Of a stretch of 64,000 bases of DNA, positions 51,379-59,580 are shown piece after piece. The notes under the pieces are model-generated. The model had not been told where the DNA came from. It did no database searches and saw nothing but the letters and a program-made list of their open reading frames with translations. This DNA is from Azophilus sp026709365 (lineage in GTDB: Bacteria; Pseudomonadota; Gammaproteobacteria; Pseudomonadales; Azotimanducaceae), in contig OZ241345.1 in assembly GCA_965200175.1 (NCBI GenBank), forward strand, positions 2,046,001 through 2,110,000. The letters are read 5' to 3'. Each line of letters begins with the position of its first letter. The first letter of the stretch is position 1. The position numbers were made by a program, and so were the translations under genes.

Positions 51379-53970
51379 ATGAAGCGAATGCTCATCAACG
51401 CCACCCAAGCCGAAGAGCTGCGGGTGGCTCTGGTCGATGGCCAGAAACTCTACGATCTTGACATCGAAAACCGCCGCCGGCTGCGCAAGCAGGGCAACGT
51501 TTACAAAGCCAAGGTCATCCGCATTGAACCCAGCCTGGAGGCGGCCTTCGTTGACTTCGGGCCGGAAAAGCGCGGCTTCCTGCCACTGAAGGACATCGCC
51601 CCGGAAAACTTCAACGCCGCCAAGCCCGACGCGGAAGGCGGCCGCAAGCAAATCCAGGATCTGCTCAAGGAAGGGCAGGAGCTCATCGTCCAAGTGGAAA
51701 AGGAGGAGCGCGGCACCAAGGGCGCTGCGGTCACCACCTTCGTCAGCCTGGCGGGACGCTACATGGTGCTGATGCCCACCGACCCCCGGGCCGGCGGCGT
51801 CTCGCGGCGAGTGTCCGTCAGGGATCGCAGCGAACTGCGCGAGACTTTGGCAGCACTCGACATCCCCTCCGGCATGGGCGTCATCATCCGCACGGCCGGC
51901 GTTGGCCGAAGCGTTGAGGAGCTGCAATGGGACCTCGACTACCTGCTGAACCTGTGGAAGGCCATTGTTGACGCCGGCGAAGCCGCAAGCGCGCCCAAGC
52001 TGCTCTACGCCGAGAACAACCTCATCCTGCGCGCCATTCGCGACTATCTCGGCAAGGACATCGGGGAACTGACGATCGACAACCAGGCCGCCTTCGACGA
52101 GGCGGTCGGCTTCGTTGACCAGGTCATGCCGAACTACCGCCAGCGGGTGAAGTTCTACGATGACGCCATCCCGCTCTTCACCCGCTACCAAATCGAAAGC
52201 CAAATCGCCAGCGCCTTCAACCGCACGGTCAAGCTGCCCTCCGGCGGCTCCCTGGTGTTCGATCCCACCGAGGCGCTGATGGCGATTGACATCAATTCCG
52301 CCCGGGCCACCAAGGGCGCGGACATCGAGGAGACGGCCTTGACCACCAACCTCGAGGCGGCGGAGGAAGTGGCCCGGCAACTGCGCCTGCGCGACGTCGG
52401 CGGCCTGATCGTCATCGACTTCATCGACATGTCGAGCACCGAGAACCAGAAGACGGTGGAGAACACCATGCGCAACGCGCTGCAGCCCGACCGCGCTAGG
52501 GTGCAGATCGGCCGCATTTCCCAGTTCGGCCTGATGCAGATGTCGCGCCAGCGCCTGCGCCCTTCGTTGGAGGAGCTGACCACCGAGGTCTGCCCAAGGT
52601 GCGGCGGCCAAGGCCGCATACCGGACGTCAAGTCGCTGGCGCTCTCCATACTGCGCATCGTGGAGGAGGAGTCCTTGAAGGAGCGCAGCTCCAAGATCCG
52701 GGCGCTGGTGCCGCTGAACGTCGCCGCCTTCCTGCTCAACGAGAAGCGCACCGAGGTGGCGGACATCGAGCGGCGCAGCCAAACCCACATCGTCATCGTC
52801 CCCAACGTCAACATGGAGGCCCCGCAACACGAAGTGCAGCGCATCCGCGACGATCATGAGGACGACGACCTCAACGTGCCGAGCTACGAGCTGACGGACT
52901 CAACCGTTGCGGCGGCCGACGAGGTCACGGCCAGCAATGCCCCCAGCCGACCGGAGCAGCCGGCGGTGCAGGCGCTGCGCCCGCCCGCGCCGACGGCGCC
53001 CGAACCGGCGGCGCCGGCGTCAACGGCAAGAGAGGCGTCGGCATCGGAGAAGGCCGGCACCCAGAAAACCGGGCTGTTCAGCAAATTGGTGTCCAGCCTG
53101 TTCTCGGACGGCAGCGCAGCGGCCAACAAGGAAGCGGTCGAGAAGCCCAGCGCATCGAAGCCCAAGCCAGCGCCTAAGCCCAGGGGTCGCAAGGAGGCCA
53201 AGGACGGCGACAGCGACCGGAACAAGGCCAAGGGCGCCAGTTCAAGGCGCGGCGGCCAAAGCGGCAAAGCCGGCGCCAAGGACGCCAAGCCCAAGGGCGA
53301 GGATCGCCAAGGCGAACGCAACGCCAAGCGCAGGAGCGGCGAACGGCAGTCCGCGCGGCGCCGGCGCGACCCGGAGGCCGCCGACGGCGAGCCCAAAGCC
53401 CAGCGGGAAGCCGCAGGCAGGGCGGACGAACGCAAAGGCCAAGGCCGCCAAAGGCAGCGCAGGAACCAAGCCGATCAGTCCGTCGCCGCACCCGTCGAGG
53501 AAAACGCGGCCCGAGCCCCGGACGAGGCGGCGCTGGCGCAGAGCAAGCGCCGCCCGCGTCGGAACCGAGGCAGGATCGCCGAAGTGGCCCGCCAAGGCGA
53601 AAGCGGCCCCAAACGAAAAGCGCCCGCCGCGGACGAGTCCAAGGCGCCCGATCAGACGGCATCCGCGCCAAACGCCGCGCCGTCCCCGCCGGAACCGCCC
53701 GAATCTCCAGCACAGCTGCCCAGCGCCGAAGGGCAAACCGAGCCAAGCCCCGCATTGGCACGCCCACCTGCGGCCAAGACGGCCGAATCCGCTCCGGCCA
53801 GCGAAGCGCCCGCTGGTGGCGGCCCGTCAAGTGAAGCCTCAAATGAGGGGGCCTCAAGCGAGGGCACCTCTCCCGAGGCGGCACAAGCGCCAGCCCCATC
53901 CCGGGCATTGAACGATCCCCGGGTTCTGCGCCGACAGCAACGGGAGGAGGCGCTAAGGGCCTCCGGCTAG
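51379..53970 (+). CDS. rne: Ribonuclease E
   Basis: 863 residues. The catalytic half has an S1 RNA-binding domain (about 35-120; GNVYKAKVIRIEPSLEAAFVDFG), DNase I-like active-site Asp in ALMAIDINSARATKG (near 304) and VIDFIDMSS, and the zinc-link CPRCGGQG at about 405. From about 500 on the protein is disordered, rich in Ala/Pro/Lys/Arg (RRGGQSGKAGAKDAKPKG), the scaffold for the degradosome. The tail is shorter than in E. coli. It overlaps the end of murB (convergent) by four bases. Confidence 0.97.
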   Translation: MKRMLINATQAEELRVALVDGQKLYDLDIENRRRLRKQGNVYKAKVIRIEPSLEAAFVDFGPEKRGFLPLKDIAPENFNAAKPDAEGGRKQIQDLLKEGQELIVQVEKEERGTKGAAVTTFVSLAGRYMVLMPTDPRAGGVSRRVSVRDRSELRETLAALDIPSGMGVIIRTAGVGRSVEELQWDLDYLLNLWKAIVDAGEAASAPKLLYAENNLILRAIRDYLGKDIGELTIDNQAAFDEAVGFVDQVMPNYRQRVKFYDDAIPLFTRYQIESQIASAFNRTVKLPSGGSLVFDPTEALMAIDINSARATKGADIEETALTTNLEAAEEVARQLRLRDVGGLIVIDFIDMSSTENQKTVENTMRNALQPDRARVQIGRISQFGLMQMSRQRLRPSLEELTTEVCPRCGGQGRIPDVKSLALSILRIVEEESLKERSSKIRALVPLNVAAFLLNEKRTEVADIERRSQTHIVIVPNVNMEAPQHEVQRIRDDHEDDDLNVPSYELTDSTVAAADEVTASNAPSRPEQPAVQALRPPAPTAPEPAAPASTAREASASEKAGTQKTGLFSKLVSSLFSDGSAAANKEAVEKPSASKPKPAPKPRGRKEAKDGDSDRNKAKGASSRRGGQSGKAGAKDAKPKGEDRQGERNAKRRSGERQSARRRRDPEAADGEPKAQREAAGRADERKGQGRQRQRRNQADQSVAAPVEENAARAPDEAALAQSKRRPRRNRGRIAEVARQGESGPKRKAPAADESKAPDQTASAPNAAPSPPEPPESPAQLPSAEGQTEPSPALARPPAAKTAESAPASEAPAGGGPSSEASNEGASSEGTSPEAAQAPAPSRALNDPRVLRRQQREEALRASG

Positions 53971-54983
53971 TCGGGGAGGCACACTGCGCTCGGCTCCAGC
54001 TCAAGATCGACGCCGAAGCGCTCGCGCACCGAACGCCGGATTTCCTCGCCGAACGCGAGGAGGTCCGGCCCGCTCGCGCTGCCAAAGTTGATCAGCACCA
54101 GCGGCTGCCGACGCCAGACGCCGACATCGCCCCGTCGCTGTCCCTTCCATCCGCATCGATCAATCAACTGGGCCGCGGCGAGCTTCACCCCACCCGACAC
54201 CGGATGGGCCACCAAGCCGGGCTCGCTTTGCGCAAGGCGCTCAGCTTGGCCGGGAGCAACGATCGGGTTCTTGAAGAAGCTGCCCGCGTTCCCCCAATGC
54301 CGCGGATCCGGCAGCTTGCGGCGGCGAATGCGAATGACCGCCTCGGCCACCTGCCGCGGCGTCGGCTGGGCCAGGCCCTGCCGCTGCAGTTCCAGCCCGA
54401 CATCGGGATAGTCGAGGCGCATCGCTAGGCGGCGGGCCAGCCGCAGGGTCAGGGAAAGCACCGCGTAGCGGGCGGGAACGGTTTTGAACAGGCTGTCTCG
54501 ATAGCTGAATCCGCAGGCCTCCGCGTCCAAGGTCCGCACCCGTTTCTCACCCCGGTCAAACACCCGCACTTCGACCACCCGCTCGGACAGCTCAACGCCA
54601 TAGGCACCAATGTTCTGAATCGGCGCGGCGCCGGCACTGCCCGGAATCAGCGCCAGGTTCTCCAAGCCGGCCCAGCCCTGCCCAAGGCTGTAGCGAACCA
54701 CGCCATGCCAGCTCTCCCCGGCGGCACAGGTCAGCAGCGCCTCATCGCCGCGAACGCGGAGCCTTAGGCCACGCCAAGCGGCAAGCACCGCCGGCTGATC
54801 CAAGCGTTCCGGCAAAACCACGTTGCTGCCTTGGCCGAGCAACAGCGCGCGCTCGCCCCCTGCTCGCAACGCCTCGATCAACTGAGCTTCGGAACGCGCC
54901 CAGCACAGCTGATCGGCGAGGCAGGGCACCCCAAGGGTGTTGGGCACGCTTCCGGACGCAAAGAGCGGTGCAGCAGTTGCCAT
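53967..54983 (-). CDS. murB: UDP-N-acetylenolpyruvoylglucosamine reductase
   Basis: 338 residues, MurB type I length. FAD-binding and catalytic motifs: LLGQGSNVVLPER, GLENLALIPGSAGAAPIQNIGAYG (flavin domain), FKNPIVAP with the SFFKNP catalytic Ser, and HWGNAGSFF. It reduces UDP-GlcNAc-enolpyruvate to UDP-MurNAc for peptidoglycan. Stops inside the last codons of rne. Confidence 0.96.
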   Translation of the reverse strand: MATAAPLFASGSVPNTLGVPCLADQLCWARSEAQLIEALRAGGERALLLGQGSNVVLPERLDQPAVLAAWRGLRLRVRGDEALLTCAAGESWHGVVRYSLGQGWAGLENLALIPGSAGAAPIQNIGAYGVELSERVVEVRVFDRGEKRVRTLDAEACGFSYRDSLFKTVPARYAVLSLTLRLARRLAMRLDYPDVGLELQRQGLAQPTPRQVAEAVIRIRRRKLPDPRHWGNAGSFFKNPIVAPGQAERLAQSEPGLVAHPVSGGVKLAAAQLIDRCGWKGQRRGDVGVWRRQPLVLINFGSASGPDLLAFGEEIRRSVRERFGVDLELEPSAVCLPD

Positions 54984-55079
54984 CAGGCCTTCCGTAGAGG
55001 ATTTGAATGAGGACGCTCGGCGGGGTCGTCACTGCGGATGGCCCCAAGTGTAACCGTCCGATCAGGCGCAGGAACAGGT

Positions 55080-55165
55080 GCGCCCGTCAAGCGGATGCGT
55101 TGGCGTTTCGCTGCGCGAAACTCCGCTGCCGTTGCGTGGGATCGGGTTCCGAAATGTTTCTTAGA
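55080..55165 (-). repeat. Compound two-hairpin intergenic repeat, copy I
   Basis: Constant hairpin at 55102-55124 (GGCGTTTCGC, one mismatch, TGC, GCGAAACTCC) with the conserved arm GTTGCGTGGGATCGGGTTCCG following. The second hairpin (GCGCCCG...) is decayed. Between murB and the restriction-modification gene. Confidence 0.78.
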
Positions 55166-55250
55166 CCGGCACACGGCGCAAACCCGGCCATTCGGAGCCG
55201 GCAGGGTCCAAGCGGCTATACTGCCGACGAAACCCAACCGGCTTATCGCC

Positions 55251-58016
55251 ATGTCGGCACCCAACCAACAAACGGATGAGTCCGCGCGCAAGTTCGCCCA
55301 AGTCCTTCTGAACAGCCAGCCCGGGGCCTTGGAGGACAACATTCGCCAGAACATTGTCCGGCTGCTTGACGCGATGCAGGTGGACAGCTTCCTGTCCTAC
55401 CGGACCACTGACGGCATCGCCGACATTTATCTGCCGCAGCGGCGCACCCTGATTGAAGTCAAGCAAGTGGGCATGGCTGTTCCGGACAAGTCGAAAGGCC
55501 GGGGTGAATCGCCTCAAGAGCAGCTGGAACGGTACATCCACGCCGAGATTAAGCGGGACCTGGACCAATTCGACTTTGAGGAGTCCACCCGCGAGTGGAC
55601 GGGCATTCTCACCGACGGGCGAAGTTGGCGCTTTTGGCGCTATCACCACGAAGAGGGGGCGCCAGGCCGGGAACTGCCCGCAACGCCATCGCCGACGGAG
55701 GGTCCTGACCGCTTGGTTCGCCGGCTGCGCGACGTCCTTGGCGGCGAGATGGTCGGCAAGCCTTGGGTGCCGGAGCGCCTCATGCCCGTGTTCGAGGCCC
55801 CATTGAGCGAGCTGAGGCGAGTTTACGAGAGCTTGTCGGACAACGCTCTGCAAACCACCCGCACCAAGGTCGCCCTCTGGCTGGACAAGCTGCGCATGGC
55901 CAGCATGGAGCCCGAATCCCCCAATGCGCGGGACCGTCTGTTCGTGGCCCATTCGTCCTTGGTGGTGCTCGCCAAGGGCGTCATTCACAGCCTGGCCGCC
56001 CCCAACGTCCGTCCCAAGGCGGGCAGGGTTCTCAATGACGGCTTCGCCTCTTGGGTTATGGCGACGGTAGGCGGACGAAAATGGGCGCAGTCGCTGCTCG
56101 ACGAGATCCACGCCTATGAGTGGCGCCGCCGCCCAGGTGACCTGCTGCGCCCCCTGTACGAGCAGTTGGTCGGCGCCAACGACCGTAAGGTGTTCGGAGA
56201 GTTCTACACACCGGATTGGCTTGCTGAATTGATGGTGGAGGAGATTCTTGACGACTCTTGGCGCGAAGAGGCGGCGTTGGACGCCTTGAGTGCCTTGCAA
56301 ATCGGGGCATCGCTTGAACGTCGCGGCGTTCTCGATCCGGCCTGCGGGTCGGGAACTTTCCTCTATCACGCCGCTCGGAGAATCCTCGGCGCCGAAGCTT
56401 TACGGGACGTGCAGAGCGGGCGGCGGGCGGACGTCGCAGCCAGCTTGGTGCACGGCATCGACGTGCATCCCGTGGCGGCGGAAATTGCCCGCGCCACCTT
56501 GCTTCGCGCCTTGCCCGCCGAACCCCGCGACGGCTCATCATCTCTGCGAATCTACGAAGGCGACTCGCTGCTGCTGCGCTGCATGATCGCCGGCCCCTAC
56601 CGCCTGTCGCAATGCAAGGTGGATCGCATCGTTGCCAATCCGCCTTGGGTCAAAATGGCGGACATTCAGGCTCAGGCGCGCAAGCGGGAAATGGAGGACT
56701 TCGCAGCCACCTTGGACCTCTGGACCGGCGGTAAGCAGGCCCCCCATTTCGACATCGCGCAACTATTCCTGCGGCGCTGCCGGGAACTGTACCTGAGCGA
56801 CCCATCCAGCGACCCCGCTGCGTGGCTTGTGAAGGCCTCGGCACTGAAGGGAGGCAACTGGGCCAAATTCCGTGAATGGCATGAGAGCGTACTGACCCAA
56901 TCCGTTGACCTTGTCGCCTTGCAGCCGTTTGGAGGTGGCGACGCAAGGCGTTGCTGCCTGCTGTTTGAAAGGCGGCAGAGCAGCCTTGGCTCATCCGCGG
57001 CTCTGAAGGCTCGGGTGGCCCTAGGGCGGAAGCGCCCAAAACCTCACGACACGCTTCGGGACGCAAGCGGCCAAATCCAATTCACCAAGGCACCGCGGCG
57101 TCTTCCACAAGCGGCTTCGGCTTACGTCGATGATCGGGGCAACGTTCCCTTCCGCCAGGGCGCGACCCTTGTGCCCGAAGTTCTCGTAGTCACCCAGGCT
57201 AGGGAGCGGCCAGCTTCACCGAGAGCAAGACTGATCAACATTCAAACCGTAGCGTCACAAAAGGCACCTTGGCGCGACGTGCCGCCCCAACTGGGGGAAG
57301 TTCCCGCCCATTGGGTCCGCACTCTAGTCAAATCCGAAGATCTGCTGCCCTTCGCGGTGTTGCCCAATCGCCAATCGGCGATCATCCCAATGGATGAGGA
57401 GGGACGGTTGCAGGCCGTGCCGGGTGAACACTCTGCACTTTGGGCAGAAAGCGAATCGGTTTACTCCGAACTGAAAGGCCGTGGACGCAGTACGCCCCAA
57501 ACCTTGGCCACGCAAATCGACTACGCTGGCAAACTGTCCTCGCAGCTGCCGTTGGTGCCAAGAAGAGCCCGAACGCTTGTGCTCCATCCAACGGCTGGCG
57601 ATCTCATGCGCGGCGCACGTGCCCGACCAGGGACTGCGGTCATCGGCCACACGCTTCATTATTTTTGGGCGGAATCCGCACCAGAGGCCGCCTACTTGGT
57701 GGCCTTGCTCAACGCTCCAGCCTTGACCGTAGCATTCGAGCAGGCAAGAGAATCGGGACGCCATTTCTCCGCGCACCCGTGGCGAAAAATTCCCATCCCC
57801 CGCTTTGACGCTGACGACCCGCGCCATCTGCGCTTAGTCAACGTCTGCGTTCAGGCGGAAAGGCTCTCCGCCCGAGAAATCCGCCGTTGGAGGGACCCGT
57901 TCGTTCGGCAGATTGGCGCCTCCAAGCGGCTGCGCAGCCTCTTCAGCGACACGGGTTTGAGCACGGAGATCAGCAAGGCCGCGGCGGCGCTGCTGCCTGA
58001 CCACGCCATCGTTTAG
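55251..58016 (+). CDS. Single-chain restriction-modification enzyme (type IIG-like)
   Basis: 921 residues. The N-terminal nuclease has a PD-(D/E)xK pattern: Asp58 in GIADIY and Glu69-x-Lys71 in LIEVKQ. A helical connector leads to KVFGEFYTPDWLAELMVEEIL, then the N6-adenine methylase: motif I DPACGSGTF (362-370) and motif IV NPPW (463-466). The C-terminal part (about 600-921) should be the target-recognition domain. No separate specificity or methylase gene is nearby. It resembles Eco57I/type IIG or PglX-like enzymes that modify and cut DNA. ATG 55251 is used; the frame is open upstream through the repeat. Confidence 0.85.
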   Translation: MSAPNQQTDESARKFAQVLLNSQPGALEDNIRQNIVRLLDAMQVDSFLSYRTTDGIADIYLPQRRTLIEVKQVGMAVPDKSKGRGESPQEQLERYIHAEIKRDLDQFDFEESTREWTGILTDGRSWRFWRYHHEEGAPGRELPATPSPTEGPDRLVRRLRDVLGGEMVGKPWVPERLMPVFEAPLSELRRVYESLSDNALQTTRTKVALWLDKLRMASMEPESPNARDRLFVAHSSLVVLAKGVIHSLAAPNVRPKAGRVLNDGFASWVMATVGGRKWAQSLLDEIHAYEWRRRPGDLLRPLYEQLVGANDRKVFGEFYTPDWLAELMVEEILDDSWREEAALDALSALQIGASLERRGVLDPACGSGTFLYHAARRILGAEALRDVQSGRRADVAASLVHGIDVHPVAAEIARATLLRALPAEPRDGSSSLRIYEGDSLLLRCMIAGPYRLSQCKVDRIVANPPWVKMADIQAQARKREMEDFAATLDLWTGGKQAPHFDIAQLFLRRCRELYLSDPSSDPAAWLVKASALKGGNWAKFREWHESVLTQSVDLVALQPFGGGDARRCCLLFERRQSSLGSSAALKARVALGRKRPKPHDTLRDASGQIQFTKAPRRLPQAASAYVDDRGNVPFRQGATLVPEVLVVTQARERPASPRARLINIQTVASQKAPWRDVPPQLGEVPAHWVRTLVKSEDLLPFAVLPNRQSAIIPMDEEGRLQAVPGEHSALWAESESVYSELKGRGRSTPQTLATQIDYAGKLSSQLPLVPRRARTLVLHPTAGDLMRGARARPGTAVIGHTLHYFWAESAPEAAYLVALLNAPALTVAFEQARESGRHFSAHPWRKIPIPRFDADDPRHLRLVNVCVQAERLSAREIRRWRDPFVRQIGASKRLRSLFSDTGLSTEISKAAAALLPDHAIV

Positions 58017-58061
58017 CATCCTGTGGGACAATGGCCCAATCGGCCATTAACGGGAAACTCC

Positions 58062-58832
58062 ATGAATCCGAAATACAAGATTGCCGTCATCACGGGCGGC
58101 GCCTCCGGGCTCGGGCGAGCCACTGCGGAAACCTTGATCAAACAGGGCGCCCAGATCGCCATTTTTGACCTCAATGCAGAGCTGGGGGCGCAAACCGCGG
58201 CGGCCTTGGGCGCAGGCACCCGCGCCTACGCTGTCAACGTGGCCGATGAGGACTCGGTCAAGGCGGCAGTGGCGGGGGTGATGGCCGATTTCGGCGCCAT
58301 CCACATCAACGTCAACTGCGCCGGCATCGGCGCGGCGGCCAGAACGCTCGGCCGCGAGGAGCCGATGCCCCTCAAGTACTTCAACGGCATCGTTCAGGTC
58401 AACTTGGTCGGCACCTTCAACACGCTGCGCCTATGTGCCTGGGAGATGCAGAAGAACGACCCCGAAGGCGAGGATGGTGAGCGCGGCGTGGTCATCAACA
58501 CCGCTTCGGTCGCCGCCTTCGACGGCCAGATCGGCCAAGCCGGCTATTCGGCCAGCAAGGCCGGCGTGGCGGGCATGACGCTGCCCATCGCCCGGGACCT
58601 GTCCCGTTCCGGCATTCGCGTGTGTACCATCGCGCCGGGCATTTTCGAGACGCCGATGATGGCCGGGGCGCCGGACCGGGTGCGCGACCCCTTGATCGGG
58701 ATGGTGCCCTTCCCGAAACGTCTTGGCGAGGCGCCGGAGTATGCCCTGCTCGCCCGGCAGATCATCGAAAACCCCTACTTGAACGGCGAGACGATTCGGC
58801 TGGACGGCGGCATCAGGATGGCGGCGAAGTAG
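58062..58832 (+). CDS. SDR oxidoreductase, 3-hydroxyacyl-CoA dehydrogenase type 2-like
   Basis: 256 residues. Rossmann motif TGGASGLG, NCAGIG, catalytic Ser (NTASVAAFDGQIGQ), YSASK, and the C-terminal PKRLGEAPEYALLARQIIENPYLNGETIRLDGGIRM. This pattern is that of 17-beta-HSD10-type enzymes that oxidise 3-hydroxyacyl-CoA and steroids. ATG 58062 gives the N-terminal NPKYKIAVITGG. Overlaps the end of kdsB convergently by 20 bases. Confidence 0.93.
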   Translation: MNPKYKIAVITGGASGLGRATAETLIKQGAQIAIFDLNAELGAQTAAALGAGTRAYAVNVADEDSVKAAVAGVMADFGAIHINVNCAGIGAAARTLGREEPMPLKYFNGIVQVNLVGTFNTLRLCAWEMQKNDPEGEDGERGVVINTASVAAFDGQIGQAGYSASKAGVAGMTLPIARDLSRSGIRVCTIAPGIFETPMMAGAPDRVRDPLIGMVPFPKRLGEAPEYALLARQIIENPYLNGETIRLDGGIRMAAK

Positions 58833-59580
58833 CGCCCTCGACCAGCCGGCGCACCCGCGCAAGGTCGGCCGGCGTATCGACGCCTTTCGGCGACGGGCGG
58901 CAGGCGTCCAGCACCAAGATCGGCATGCCTTGCTCCAAGGCGCGCAACTGCTCCAGCCGTTCGGTCTCCTCCAAGACGCTGGGCGGCAGGCAAACGAAGC
59001 GGCGCAGACCCCACAACCGATAAGCGTACAGACCGACGTGCCGCAGCCACAGATGGGTCTGCGCGGCTCGTCGGCGACTCAGCAAATGAGGAATGGACGC
59101 CCGCGAGAAGTACAGTGCGAAGTTGGCCGCATCACGCACCACCTTTACCGTGTTGGGGTTGGAGGTGTCAGCGTGGTTGGCGAAGGGCTCGCACAGCGTC
59201 GCCATGCCGACCTCATCGGACGCGGCAACGGCCGCCGCCAGTTGCGCAATGATCTCCGGCGCGATCAGCGGCTCATCGCCCTGCAGGTTGATGACGACGG
59301 CATCCTCCGCCCAGTCCGCGCGCCGACGGGCGACCTCCCAAACCCGATCGGTGCCCGAAACATGGCTCCTGGCGGTCATCACCGCCTCCAAGTCCGCATC
59401 CGCCGCCACCGCCGCAATGCGCTCATCATCGGTGGCGACGATCACCTCATCGGCGCCGGCGAGGCGGGCGCGCTGCGCAACCCGGACGACCATTGGCGTG
59501 CCGCCAATCAACTTCAGGGGCTTGCCCGGCAGCCGGGCGGATCCATAGCGAGCGGGGATGACCACCTTGAAGGCGCTCAC
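58813..59580 (-). CDS. kdsB: 3-deoxy-manno-octulosonate cytidylyltransferase
   Basis: 255 residues. KdsB activates Kdo with CTP for lipopolysaccharide. Motifs: VVIPARYGSARLPGKPL (CTP site), LQGDEPLI (metal Asp), RARLAGADEVIVATDD, and VCLPPSVLEETERLEQLRALEQGM. It starts four bases inside the upstream fused gene's stop (ATGA overlap), so it is coupled to the MsbA-LpxK frame. Ends convergently with the SDR gene. Confidence 0.96.
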   Translation of the reverse strand: MSAFKVVIPARYGSARLPGKPLKLIGGTPMVVRVAQRARLAGADEVIVATDDERIAAVAADADLEAVMTARSHVSGTDRVWEVARRRADWAEDAVVINLQGDEPLIAPEIIAQLAAAVAASDEVGMATLCEPFANHADTSNPNTVKVVRDAANFALYFSRASIPHLLSRRRAAQTHLWLRHVGLYAYRLWGLRRFVCLPPSVLEETERLEQLRALEQGMPILVLDACRPSPKGVDTPADLARVRRLVEGATSPPS

